Positions 1 through 6,079 of a stretch of DNA of 6,079 nucleotides are shown piece after piece. Location: the NCBI GenBank assembly GCA_009698975.1, contig WLPB01000071.1:1-6079 (forward strand), in the 5' to 3' direction. The translations under genes and the position numbers were made by a program. How positions within the stretch are numbered: the first letter of the stretch is position 1; every line of letters begins with the position of its first letter. The stretch is from Actinomycetota bacterium (GTDB lineage Bacteria > Actinomycetota > Actinomycetes > Nanopelagicales > Nanopelagicaceae). The notes beneath the pieces are model-generated. The model was not told where the DNA came from, did not search any database, and saw only the letters and a program-made list of their open reading frames with translations.

Positions 1-1007
1 CCTGGCTTAGGTGGGTTCTTTGGATCCCAACGAACAATTACCTGTGCGCCTTCATCAATTGAGTTAGCAAATTGAACGCCGGCATCTGCAGGCTTGCCGT
101 ATACGAATGCGTCAGAGCCAAGCTCTTCCACAACTTCTACTAATACATGGAAGCCACTTGCGGCAGGAGCCCAACCTTCTGGACGAATTCCCACAATGAC
201 AGAAGAGCCGGCAGATGCTGGGACATCGATATTGAGGTCGCCCATCTTTGCCTTACCGCCTGATACAGGAGCAAGAAGAAGGTTCATCGCAGGTGAGCCG
301 ATAAAGCCAGCAACAAATGCATTGGCAGGATTATCGTAGAGATTGCGAGGAGTATCAACTTGCTGCAATAGGCCATCCTTCATGACTGCTACACGATCGC
401 CCATAGTCATAGCTTCAACCTGGTCGTGTGTTACATAAACAGTTGTAATTCCAAGACGACGTTGTAGCGCTGCAATCTGTGTACGAGTTGCAACGCGAAG
501 CTTTGCATCGAGGTTAGAGAGAGGCTCATCCATAAGGAAGACCTGTGGTTCGCGAACAATTGCGCGACCCATTGCTACGCGCTGACGTTGTCCACCTGAA
601 AGTGCTTTTGGTTTACGCTCGAGGTATGGCTCGAGGTCGAGTAGCTTTGCTGCTTCGCGTACACGCTTTTCGCGTTCAGCCTTATCGACTCCAGCAATCT
701 TGAGTGCGAAGCCCATATTCTCGGCGACGGTCATGTGTGGGTACAAGGCGTATGACTGAAAGACCATCGCAATATCGCGATCTTTTGGAGCAACGTTTGT
801 CACGTCGCGATCACCGATGAGGATACGTCCGCCGTCGATTTCTTCTAGGCCGGCCAACATACGAAGTGATGTGGACTTACCGCAACCTGAGGGGCCAACG
901 AGTACGAGGAACTCACCATCTTGCACGGTGAGGTTGAGCTTATCTACTGCGGGAACTGTGGTGCCCGGGTAGATTCGTGAAGCGCCTTCGAATACAACTG
1001 ATGCCAT
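1..1007 (-). CDS. Carbohydrate ABC transporter ATP-binding protein, MalK/UgpC/MsmK (MsiK) type, 3' end cut by window edge
   Basis: This is the cytoplasmic ATPase subunit that powers import by a sugar-type (CUT1) ABC transporter. I translated it by hand from the ATG at 1007; 335 codons are open to the left edge, with no stop. The Walker A motif GPSGCGKST is at residues 38-46, the Q-loop Gln at 84 (VFQSYALYPHMT), the signature LSGGQRQR at 136-143, the Walker B and following segment FLMDEPLSNLD at 157-167, and the switch His at 194 (VTHDQVEA). The C-terminal TOBE/regulatory part begins near residue 240 and contains GIRPE, typical of the UgpC/MsmK group. Family members run about 360-380 residues, so perhaps 25-45 are missing. 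The start is supported by an AAGGA box 7 nt upstream. It is divergent from the CorC-like gene, with no permease or binding-protein gene in view. It may be a shared ATPase like Streptomyces MsiK, but the left flank is unseen. The sugar cannot be told from the sequence. Confidence 0.95.
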   Translation of the reverse strand, partial: MASVVFEGASRIYPGTTVPAVDKLNLTVQDGEFLVLVGPSGCGKSTSLRMLAGLEEIDGGRILIGDRDVTNVAPKDRDIAMVFQSYALYPHMTVAENMGFALKIAGVDKAEREKRVREAAKLLDLEPYLERKPKALSGGQRQRVAMGRAIVREPQVFLMDEPLSNLDAKLRVATRTQIAALQRRLGITTVYVTHDQVEAMTMGDRVAVMKDGLLQQVDTPRNLYDNPANAFVAGFIGSPAMNLLLAPVSGGKAKMGDLNIDVPASAGSSVIVGIRPEGWAPAASGFHVLVEVVEELGSDAFVYGKPADAGVQFANSIDEGAQVIVRWDPKNPPKP

Positions 1008-1014
1008 TTTTTCA

Positions 1015-1019
1015 TCCTT
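1015..1019 (-). promoter_or_regulatory. Ribosome binding site of the ABC ATPase gene
   Basis: Read on the minus strand, AAGGA lies 7 nt before the ATG at 1007, a standard Shine-Dalgarno spacing. It fixes the start of the ATPase gene. It also contrasts with the CorC-like, trpS and mutase genes in this window, which have no clear Shine-Dalgarno sequence. Another ATG at 1015-1013 is out of frame and is not the start. Confidence 0.75.
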
Positions 1020-1022
1020 ATC

Positions 1023-1040
1023 CGGGCAGGTACGTGCCCG
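1023..1040. repeat. 18-bp near-perfect palindrome in the ABC ATPase leader
   Basis: The sequence CGGGCAGGTACGTGCCCG pairs with itself at 8 of 9 symmetric positions, the only mismatch being the seventh pair. It sits 16 bp upstream of the ATPase start codon, between its predicted promoter and its ribosome binding site. It could be a DNA operator for a dimeric regulator, as is common for sugar uptake genes, or an RNA hairpin in the leader with a GC-rich 6-bp stem. The symmetry is seen directly; the function is inference. Confidence 0.5.
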
Positions 1041-1083
1041 ACGGTCCGTGGAGTAAGGCGTTGACCGATTAGCCAACGGGGTA

Positions 1084-1112
1084 AGAGTAGCCACGGCTAC
1101 TCAGGAAGCCAA
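1084..1112 (-). promoter_or_regulatory. Predicted promoter of the ABC ATPase gene
   Basis: On the minus strand a -35-like TTGGCT (1112-1107) is followed after 17 bp by a -10-like TACTCT (1089-1084), which fits the actinobacterial TANNNT form. Transcription would start near 1077, giving a leader of about 70 nt that includes the 1023-1040 palindrome and the AAGGA box. The -35 match is only partial. The palindrome at 1085-1102 overlaps the -10 box and much of the spacer, so a protein bound there would be expected to block this promoter. Confidence 0.45.
1085..1102. repeat. 18-bp palindrome, GAGTAGCC/GGCTACTC, possible operator
   Basis: Two perfect 8-bp inverted half-sites are separated by the 2 bp AC. 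The spacing and length fit a binding site for a dimeric helix-turn-helix regulator such as LacI or GntR type, although no regulator gene is visible here. It lies over the predicted ATPase promoter and about 35 bp upstream of the divergent CorC-like start. No T-tract follows on either strand, so a factor-independent terminator is unlikely, and one would be out of place between divergent genes. Confidence 0.5.
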
Positions 1113-1136
1113 GTGGCTCGCTACACTTAAGCCACT
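1112..1136. repeat. 7-bp inverted repeat just before the CorC-like start
   Basis: AGTGGCT (1112-1118) and AGCCACT (1130-1136) are exact reverse complements separated by 11 bp, and the right arm touches the ATG at 1137. The left arm also takes part in a second small dyad, AGCCA/TGGCT (1107-1118). The arms flank the predicted -10 hexamer of the CorC-like gene. This could be a regulatory site or chance; a 7-bp match is not strong alone. Confidence 0.3.
1122..1127 (+). promoter_or_regulatory. Predicted -10 box of the CorC-like gene and downstream run
   Basis: TACACT matches the actinobacterial TANNNT -10 pattern and ends 9 nt before the ATG at 1137. With the usual 6-8 nt from the -10 box to the transcription start, the mRNA would begin at, or up to about 3 nt before, the start codon, so it would be leaderless or nearly so. 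There is no Shine-Dalgarno sequence in the preceding bases, which agrees. No convincing -35 box is seen at 16-18 bp spacing. Confidence 0.45.
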
Positions 1137-2432
1137 ATGGACCCCAACCCGGCTGGCTCAATTCTCGCCCCCATTGCCCTCGTTCTCTTCCTGATATTCC
1201 TCGGATCCCTCTTCGTAGCGGCCGAAATCGCACTGATATCCCTGCGCGAAAGCCAGGTCCGCCAAGTTGCCCTCCGAGGTCGTCGCGGAGCAAAGGTAGC
1301 CAAACTCCATTCGAACCCCAATCGTCTCCTTGCTGCAGTTCAGGTAGGAGTAACTCTTTCGGGCTTCCTCTCCGCAGCTCTCGGTGCCGAAAAACTTGGC
1401 CAATTTGTTATTCCATGGCTGCAAGATCGTGGACTGAGCAATAAGAGCGCAAACACGCTCTCACTCATTGGCCTGACCTTAATCATCGCCTACATCTCCC
1501 TCGTCTTTGGCGAACTTGCACCAAAGAAACTTGCCCTCTTCCGCTCCGAACCAATTGCAATGTGGTCGGCGGGATTTATTGATTTCATTGCAAATCTCTT
1601 TCGGCCAATTATTTGGTTGCTTTCAAAATCAACAGATTTAGTCGTGCGCGCATTTGGAATTGATCCCAAGGAAGAGCGCTCGCAGATGTCCGAAGAAGAG
1701 TTACTCGATCTTGTTGCAGGCCATGCTGCTCTCACAGATGAAGAGCGCGATATTGTGGAAGAAGTCTTTAATGCATCCGAACGTCAGGTACACGAAATCA
1801 TGGTGCCGCGTACCGAAGTAGATTTCATCGATGGTTCACTTACTATTTCTAAAGCAATTGATTTAGCTGCTGAAAAATCACATTCGCGCTACCCAGTTGT
1901 ACGCGGTTCATCAGATGAAGTTATTGGTTTTATCCATGTACGAGATCTCATTGATCCCAGCCTGGCTAATTCACAAGCAAAGATTCAAGAGCTCACTCGT
2001 TCTATCATGTACCTGCCTGGCACTAAAGGAATTTTGCCTGCACTTACTGAGATGCGTGCGCAGCGTCAGCACTTAGCAATTGTGCTCGATGAATATGGTG
2101 GCACTGACGGAATCATCACCCTTGAAGATCTCGTTGAGTGCCTGATTGGCGATATTCGCGATGAGTACGATGGCGATGAAGAGGACCTCTCTTCGGAGTC
2201 TCGAACAGGTGACTTTGAAGTCGACGGGTTAATCTCACTTGAAGAGCTGCAAGAGCACTCAGGAATCGATATTCCCGAAGGACCTTATGAAACTCTCAGT
2301 GGTTATGTCATGCATTTCTTAGGTCGAATTCCCACAGTAGGGGATATTCTCAATGTGAATGGAGTGAGAATCTCCGTACTTTCTATGGAAGGCAAGCGTG
2401 TGGGAAAGTTGCTTATCTCACGCACCATCTAG
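1137..2432 (+). CDS. CNNM/CorC (HlyC) family membrane protein with CBS domains
   Basis: This is a membrane protein of the DUF21-CBS-CorC_HlyC family, annotated as hemolysin-like or as magnesium/cobalt efflux (CorB/CorC, MpfA-like). Its 431 residues are a usual length. Residues 9-36 form a first hydrophobic helix, with more near 64-84, 107-127 and 142-165, making the DUF21 membrane domain. That domain includes the conserved GELAPK at 125-130. An acidic linker (SEEELLDLV, 185-193) leads into a CBS pair: the first repeat has the typical IMVPRTEV at 221-228, and the second ends with the [15 protein letters not shown] segment near 318-332. The CorC_HlyC domain fills about 355-431. CBS pairs in this family bind adenine nucleotides, and related proteins act in Mg2+ homeostasis; the substrate here is not proven. 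The start lacks a Shine-Dalgarno sequence, but the N-terminus runs straight into the first helix as expected. It heads a likely operon with trpS, 22 nt downstream. Confidence 0.93.
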   Translation: MDPNPAGSILAPIALVLFLIFLGSLFVAAEIALISLRESQVRQVALRGRRGAKVAKLHSNPNRLLAAVQVGVTLSGFLSAALGAEKLGQFVIPWLQDRGLSNKSANTLSLIGLTLIIAYISLVFGELAPKKLALFRSEPIAMWSAGFIDFIANLFRPIIWLLSKSTDLVVRAFGIDPKEERSQMSEEELLDLVAGHAALTDEERDIVEEVFNASERQVHEIMVPRTEVDFIDGSLTISKAIDLAAEKSHSRYPVVRGSSDEVIGFIHVRDLIDPSLANSQAKIQELTRSIMYLPGTKGILPALTEMRAQRQHLAIVLDEYGGTDGIITLEDLVECLIGDIRDEYDGDEEDLSSESRTGDFEVDGLISLEELQEHSGIDIPEGPYETLSGYVMHFLGRIPTVGDILNVNGVRISVLSMEGKRVGKLLISRTI

Positions 2433-2454
2433 CTGTTCATGCGAGAATAACCTC

Positions 2455-3453
2455 ATGAGTAAGAAGAGAGTGCTTTCAGGCATCCAGCCAACGAGTGACT
2501 CCTTCCACCTGGGTAATTACTTAGGCGCGGTAAAGCAGTGGGTCGAACTCCAGGATGGCCATGATGCTTTCTATTGCATTGTTGATCTCCATGCCCTCAC
2601 AGTTGAGACTGATCCAGCGCTGCTTCGCAAGCGCACCTTGATGTCTGCTGCTCAACTATTGGCACTTGGAATCTCACCAGAGAAATCAACTCTCTTTGTT
2701 CAATCACAAGTTCCGCAACATAACCAACTAGGTTGGATTATGGAATGTATGACTGGTTTTGGCGAAGCAAGTCGCATGACTCAATTTAAAGACAAATCTT
2801 CAAAGTCCGGTGCGGATGCAGCTCGGGTAGCTCTCTTTACCTATCCCATGTTGATGGCGGCAGATATTTTGCTATATCAAACTGACCTTGTTCCAGTCGG
2901 TGAAGATCAGCGCCAACATATCGAACTCACTCGCGATATCGCAGCACGATTTAACACCCGTTACGGTCAAACATTCCAAATACCTGACGGGTTTATCCTT
3001 AAACAGGGTGCAAAGATTTACGATATTCAAGATCCAACGTCAAAGATGAGCAAGTCATCAGGTTCAGGTTCTGGCCTCATCGACATTCTCGATGCGCCAG
3101 AAGTAAATCTTAAGAAGATTAAGAGTGCAGTTACCGATGCTGGGCGAGAGATAAAATTCGACGCCATTGAAAAACCAGGAATCAGCAATCTTCTGACAAT
3201 TCATTCTGCCCTCTCAGGAACTGCAATCTCTCAACTTGAGCTCGATTTTGAAGGCAAGGGCTACGGAGACTTTAAATCCGCTGTTGCAGAAGTTGTAGTC
3301 GAATACTTCCGGCCAATCCGCACTCGCACACTTGAGCTGCTAGAGGATGAAGGGCACTTGCTCAATATCCTCCATAGTGGATCCGAGAAGGCACGCGGCG
3401 TTGCACAGGGGAGCTTAGAAACTACATATAAGAATTTGGGGGTAGTCCGGTAA
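2455..3453 (+). CDS. trpS: Tryptophanyl-tRNA synthetase (tryptophan--tRNA ligase)
   Basis: This class I aminoacyl-tRNA synthetase charges tRNA-Trp with tryptophan using ATP in the cytoplasm. The 332 residues match the usual length of about 330-340. It opens with [20 protein letters not shown] (residues 5-24), containing the HIGH-type ATP-binding motif HLGN at 18-21. MAADILLY at 134-141 holds the Asp (137) that by family analogy recognises the tryptophan indole nitrogen. [16 protein letters not shown] follows at 148-163, and KMSKS is at 197-201. The loop after KMSKS is a Ser-Gly run. I chose ATG 2455 rather than the in-frame ATG at 2398: the earlier start would add 19 unrelated residues and overlap the CorC-like gene by 35 nt, and bacterial TrpRS begins just before RVLSG. 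Only a weak GAGA (2443-2446) precedes the start. It is probably co-transcribed with the genes on both sides. No tryptophan-responsive leader or T-box fits in the 22-nt gap. Confidence 0.97.
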   Translation: MSKKRVLSGIQPTSDSFHLGNYLGAVKQWVELQDGHDAFYCIVDLHALTVETDPALLRKRTLMSAAQLLALGISPEKSTLFVQSQVPQHNQLGWIMECMTGFGEASRMTQFKDKSSKSGADAARVALFTYPMLMAADILLYQTDLVPVGEDQRQHIELTRDIAARFNTRYGQTFQIPDGFILKQGAKIYDIQDPTSKMSKSSGSGSGLIDILDAPEVNLKKIKSAVTDAGREIKFDAIEKPGISNLLTIHSALSGTAISQLELDFEGKGYGDFKSAVAEVVVEYFRPIRTRTLELLEDEGHLLNILHSGSEKARGVAQGSLETTYKNLGVVR

Positions 3454-4454
3454 TGAAAATTCGTTCAAAGGTTTTGATCGCCGTTCTTCTCCTCACGTCT
3501 CTGGCAGTAGCTCCGTCAAAGGCGGCGCCAGCTCTCAGCATCGGAATTGCCTACGACATTGGCGGACGCGGTGATCAATCATTTAATGATGCCGCAGCGG
3601 CTGGGCTTGTAAAAGCGCAGAAAGAGTTCACATTTACCGTGGAATCAGTAGTAACGGATGGTTCTAGCGTTGACCGCGAACGTCGAGTTCGCTCGTTGAT
3701 TACAAAGAATTGCAATCCAATTATTGTTGTGGGCGCAGGCTATGCACCCACGCTTCGCCTACTGGCAATCGAATATCCGAACACTCAATTTGCGATTCTC
3801 AATGATGCAACAGTCGATGCCCTCAATGTGACATCGCTAGTCTTTGCAGACCTCCAAGGGGCATTCTTAGCAGGCTATAGCGCAGCGCTCGTGAGTAAGA
3901 CCAATAAAGTAGCGATGATTGCCAGCCCAAGCCAGAGCGATCTCTACGAAAACGGATTCTCTATTGGAGTGGCCGCAGCGAAGAAATCAGTAACTTCAAT
4001 CATTAAGTATGTTAATGGCTCAGAATCTCTTGCGACAAAGCAAGTGATGGCAGCAGGAGCAGATGTCATTTTTGTGAGTCGCTTAGGTTCTAGTTCAGAT
4101 GCTTTTGATGCCATAGTGGCGCGCAATGTTGCAAAGCAGAAGCTAAAGAGCTTCAAAGCGGTTGGAATGATTTCCATCGAGCCAGACCAATACATCTCTG
4201 TGACTTCTGCAAATAAGAAGTATTTGTACGCTACCGTTGTGAAGCGAGTAGATAAAGCGATGTACGACGTAATTTCAAAGGCGCTCTCTGGCGAGCTACT
4301 ACTTGATGTACTCGATCCCAAGGCTGGAATTTATGGATATCGCTACGGCATCACGGGTGGCGGAATCTCAATCACTACTTATTTGCCGGCGCTAACTGCA
4401 TCCTCTAACGCAATCAATGCAGCGGCAGTTCAAGCACTAAAACTCACTAGCTAA
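3453..4454 (+). CDS. BMP family ABC transporter substrate-binding protein
   Basis: This is an extracytoplasmic solute-binding protein of the BMP/PnrA (Med) family, 333 residues long. Residues 1-24 form a signal peptide: a basic start (KIRSK), a hydrophobic core (VLIAVLLLTSLAVA), and a likely signal peptidase I site after SKA (22-24) or APA (25-27). The mature part begins with the family hallmark IGIAYDIGGRGDQSFNDAA (30-48); Phe44 sits where PnrA has a purine-stacking Phe. Other typical segments are VVGAGYAPTLRLLAIEYP (92-109), FAILND (113-118), FADLQGAFLAGY (131-142) and AGADVIFVS (201-209). Characterised relatives bind purine nucleosides, but the ligand here is unproven. Oddly, the signal peptide has no lipobox; the only Cys in the protein is residue 87. 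The ATG overlaps the last base of the trpS TAA, with GGGGG 10 nt upstream, so translational coupling is likely. No permease or ATPase gene follows; the next gene is convergent and overlaps by 8 nt. Confidence 0.9.
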   Translation: MKIRSKVLIAVLLLTSLAVAPSKAAPALSIGIAYDIGGRGDQSFNDAAAAGLVKAQKEFTFTVESVVTDGSSVDRERRVRSLITKNCNPIIVVGAGYAPTLRLLAIEYPNTQFAILNDATVDALNVTSLVFADLQGAFLAGYSAALVSKTNKVAMIASPSQSDLYENGFSIGVAAAKKSVTSIIKYVNGSESLATKQVMAAGADVIFVSRLGSSSDAFDAIVARNVAKQKLKSFKAVGMISIEPDQYISVTSANKKYLYATVVKRVDKAMYDVISKALSGELLLDVLDPKAGIYGYRYGITGGGISITTYLPALTASSNAINAAAVQALKLTS

Positions 4455-6063
4455 GAAACTCTTTAAGAGGTCCACGAAGCTCATCTAATAATTTCTTTGC
4501 CTCATCAGCAGTTGATGTAATTACTTCGATATAACACTTCATCTTCGCTTCAGTACCGCTAGGTCGGACGATGATACGAATTCCTCCTGAGAGCCATAAG
4601 CGAAGCCCATCAGTAGGTGGCAGATTGCCAGTCGGCACTGCAAGATCATCGATTTTTTCGACTGTGCGCCCGGCAATCGTTGTTGGCGGATTCTTTCGAA
4701 GGCCTTCAAGGAGGCGGGTAATAGCGCTCATATCCGATACGCGAATTGAAATCTGCTCTGTTCCATGGAAGCCCTCACGCGCCCATACCTCGTCGAGGAG
4801 GTCGAGCAAGGTCAACCCGTCGCGCTTGAGATCGGTTGCAATCTGCGCCAAAAAGAGTGCAGCTGAGATTCCATCTTTATCATTGACAGTCTCTGAGTCA
4901 ACGGCGTAACCAATCGCCTCCTCATAACCAAAGGCGAGGTCTTCTATCTTTGCTAGCCACTTAAAGCCAGTCAGGACTTCTTGAAAATCAATGCCGTAAT
5001 GCGCCGCGATCTTCTTCAGTGCAGAAGATGAAACAATTGAGTTACCGAACGTTCCAGTGGGATGGGTTCGCGCAATCCATTCTCCAAAAATAACTCCAAG
5101 CTCATCACCACGAAGCATGCGCCATCCGACTTGAGGATCATTTACAGCTGCTGCGCATCTATCTGCATCAGGATCATTTGCAATCACAAGATCCGCTCCG
5201 AAGTCACGCGCTTTAGCAAGTGCTAAATCAATTGCGCCAGGTTCTTCGGGATTAGGAAATGCGACTGTAGGAAAATCTGGATCCGGCGTGCACTGCTCGT
5301 CAACAAGAATCAACGTGGCAAAGCCAGCATGGTTAAAAACTCTCTGTACTATCTCTGTTCCGACTCCATGCATTGCAGTGTAAACAATCTTGAGATCACC
5401 TGGACGAGGCGCGATTTTGACTGTACGAGAGATGTATTCAGAAATCTCTTCCTCACCCAGGACAGTCCATTTATTTCCACGTGGTTGGCTCGCCAGAGAG
5501 GTGATAGCAGCAATCTCTTGCGCAATGAATTGATCAGTTGGATTAACAATCTGCGACGATGCGTAGGCGATGCCATCTGCATCAGGACCGATGTAAACCT
5601 TATAGCCATTATCTTGCGGCGGGTTATGGCTGGCTGTCACCATGATTCCGATATCGGCGCTGAGAGCCGAAGTTGCATATGCAAGAACTGGAGTAGGAAG
5701 TGGACGGGGGAGGATATAAACATCCATTCCGGCACCACTTAAAATCTCAGCGCTTTCAAATGTGTAATCCTCTGAGCCATATCTAGCATCTCGACCAATA
5801 ACTACCTTCGTCATTCCGCGCTTCTTCATATAGTTGGCAAGACCAGAAGCGGTACGCCCAACAACTGCGCGATTCATGCACGATGGACCTGCGCCAATTG
5901 GGCCTCGAAGTCCGGCAGTACCAAATTGTAGGAAGCCGTTAAAGAGAGGAGCCAGCGCCGCTTCATCACCGGCATCGAGCAGACGTTGTAAGTGAGAGGC
6001 AGTGATCGGATCGGGATCATCGGCAATCCACGTTTGAACCTCTGCTATCAGCGCTGCATTCAT
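4447..6063 (-). CDS. Phosphoglucomutase/phosphomannomutase family protein (phospho-sugar mutase, PmmB-like)
   Basis: This alpha-D-phosphohexomutase interconverts hexose 1- and 6-phosphates in the cytoplasm, linking glycolytic sugars with glycogen, cell-wall and nucleotide-sugar synthesis. All four family domains are present. They are the N-terminal FGTAGLRG (47-54); the phosphoserine loop TASHNPPQDNGYKVY (143-157) with catalytic Ser145; the Mg2+ loop NDPDADR (296-302) with Asp297, Asp299 and Asp301; the sugar-binding GYEEAIGY (379-386); and the phosphate-binding RPSGTEAK (500-507). At 538 residues it fits the longer PGM2/PmmB-like class rather than the roughly 450-residue ManB/AlgC class. Glucose- versus mannose-phosphate preference cannot be read from the sequence. 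The start at 6063 is firm at its 5' side, because an in-frame TAA lies four codons upstream and no start codon lies between. No Shine-Dalgarno sequence is present, suggesting a leaderless mRNA. Its last 8 nt overlap the convergent BMP gene. Confidence 0.96.
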   Translation of the reverse strand: MNAALIAEVQTWIADDPDPITASHLQRLLDAGDEAALAPLFNGFLQFGTAGLRGPIGAGPSCMNRAVVGRTASGLANYMKKRGMTKVVIGRDARYGSEDYTFESAEILSGAGMDVYILPRPLPTPVLAYATSALSADIGIMVTASHNPPQDNGYKVYIGPDADGIAYASSQIVNPTDQFIAQEIAAITSLASQPRGNKWTVLGEEEISEYISRTVKIAPRPGDLKIVYTAMHGVGTEIVQRVFNHAGFATLILVDEQCTPDPDFPTVAFPNPEEPGAIDLALAKARDFGADLVIANDPDADRCAAAVNDPQVGWRMLRGDELGVIFGEWIARTHPTGTFGNSIVSSSALKKIAAHYGIDFQEVLTGFKWLAKIEDLAFGYEEAIGYAVDSETVNDKDGISAALFLAQIATDLKRDGLTLLDLLDEVWAREGFHGTEQISIRVSDMSAITRLLEGLRKNPPTTIAGRTVEKIDDLAVPTGNLPPTDGLRLWLSGGIRIIVRPSGTEAKMKCYIEVITSTADEAKKLLDELRGPLKEFLS

Positions 6064-6069
6064 TACTAC

Positions 6070-6075
6070 AGGTTA
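6070..6075 (-). promoter_or_regulatory. Predicted -10 box of the phosphohexomutase gene (leaderless start)
   Basis: On the minus strand TAACCT, a TANNNT match, is followed by exactly six bases (GTAGTA) and then the ATG at 6063. That places the expected transcription start on the A of the start codon, the standard geometry of a leaderless actinobacterial gene. No Shine-Dalgarno sequence is present. The -35 region lies beyond the right edge, so the promoter cannot be fully judged. Confidence 0.45.
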
Positions 6076-6079
6076 CTAG

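Noticed and set aside
94..339. An 81-codon plus-strand open frame at the left end
   Set aside because: It is antisense to the TOBE-region codons of the ABC ATPase, and its product looks random and rich in Ser, Thr and Pro.
1085..1102. The palindrome read as an intrinsic terminator
   Set aside because: There is no T-tract on either side, the tight loop is poor for a hairpin, and the site lies between divergent genes where no terminator is needed.
2398..2454. A longer trpS reading from the in-frame ATG at 2398
   Set aside because: The extra 19 residues include several Cys and Ser unlike any TrpRS N-terminus and would overlap the CorC-like gene; family proteins begin near the ATG at 2455.
2433..2454. 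A T-box or tryptophan leader controlling trpS
   Set aside because: Only 22 nt separate the genes, and no leader peptide, specifier stem or terminator/antiterminator pair can fit.
3040..3087. The Ser-Gly run after KMSKS in TrpRS, considered as an inserted repeat
   Set aside because: The reading frame and spacing are normal, and small Ser/Gly-rich residues after KMSKS are usual in actinobacterial TrpRS.
3944..4321. A 125-codon minus-strand open frame inside the BMP gene
   Set aside because: It is antisense to a clear family protein, has a low-complexity Ser/Thr/Phe-rich product and shows no ribosome binding site of note.
5329..5742. A 137-codon plus-strand open frame inside the mutase gene
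   Set aside because: It lies antisense to strongly conserved mutase sequence, including the phosphoserine loop, and its product has no recognisable domain and an unlikely Cys/Arg-rich composition.

Overview
The window looks like part of an actinobacterial chromosome with moderate, roughly balanced base composition. Three things point that way: the MsiK/UgpC-type carbohydrate ABC ATPase, a PmmB-like long phosphohexomutase, and promoter-like TANNNT hexamers placed so close to start codons that the mRNAs would be leaderless or nearly so. Compact spacing (22 nt gap, 1 nt overlap, 8 nt convergent overlap) and modest G+C would suit a small streamlined genome such as the freshwater acI/Nanopelagicales group. 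That lineage assignment is inference only.

Layout. Positions 1-1007 (minus) hold the N-terminal 335 residues of a carbohydrate-type ABC ATPase; its C-terminus lies beyond the left edge. A 129-bp divergent spacer (1008-1136) follows, unusually dense in inverted repeats and carrying plausible promoters for both directions. Rightward comes a tight three-gene run: a CNNM/CorC-family membrane protein with CBS domains (1137-2432), tryptophanyl-tRNA synthetase trpS (2455-3453), and a BMP-family substrate-binding protein (3453-4454) that starts on the last base of the trpS stop codon. A phosphoglucomutase/phosphomannomutase-family enzyme (4447-6063, minus) converges on this run and overlaps its end by 8 nt.

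How the genes relate. Two genes concern uptake (the sugar-ABC ATPase and the BMP binding protein), one the entry of hexose phosphates into metabolism (the mutase), one ion transport or membrane homeostasis (CorC-like), and one translation (trpS). The three plus-strand genes are probably co-transcribed, but their products have no obvious shared pathway. Neither transport protein has its membrane partners in the window.

All coding genes belong to well-known families and I see no novel multi-gene system. The points most worth a second look are the palindrome-rich divergent spacer, the apparently leaderless starts, and the BMP protein that has a signal peptide but no lipobox cysteine. No RNA genes, CRISPR, insertion sequences, attachment sites or origins were recognised. 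No stretch over 300 bases lacks a gene.
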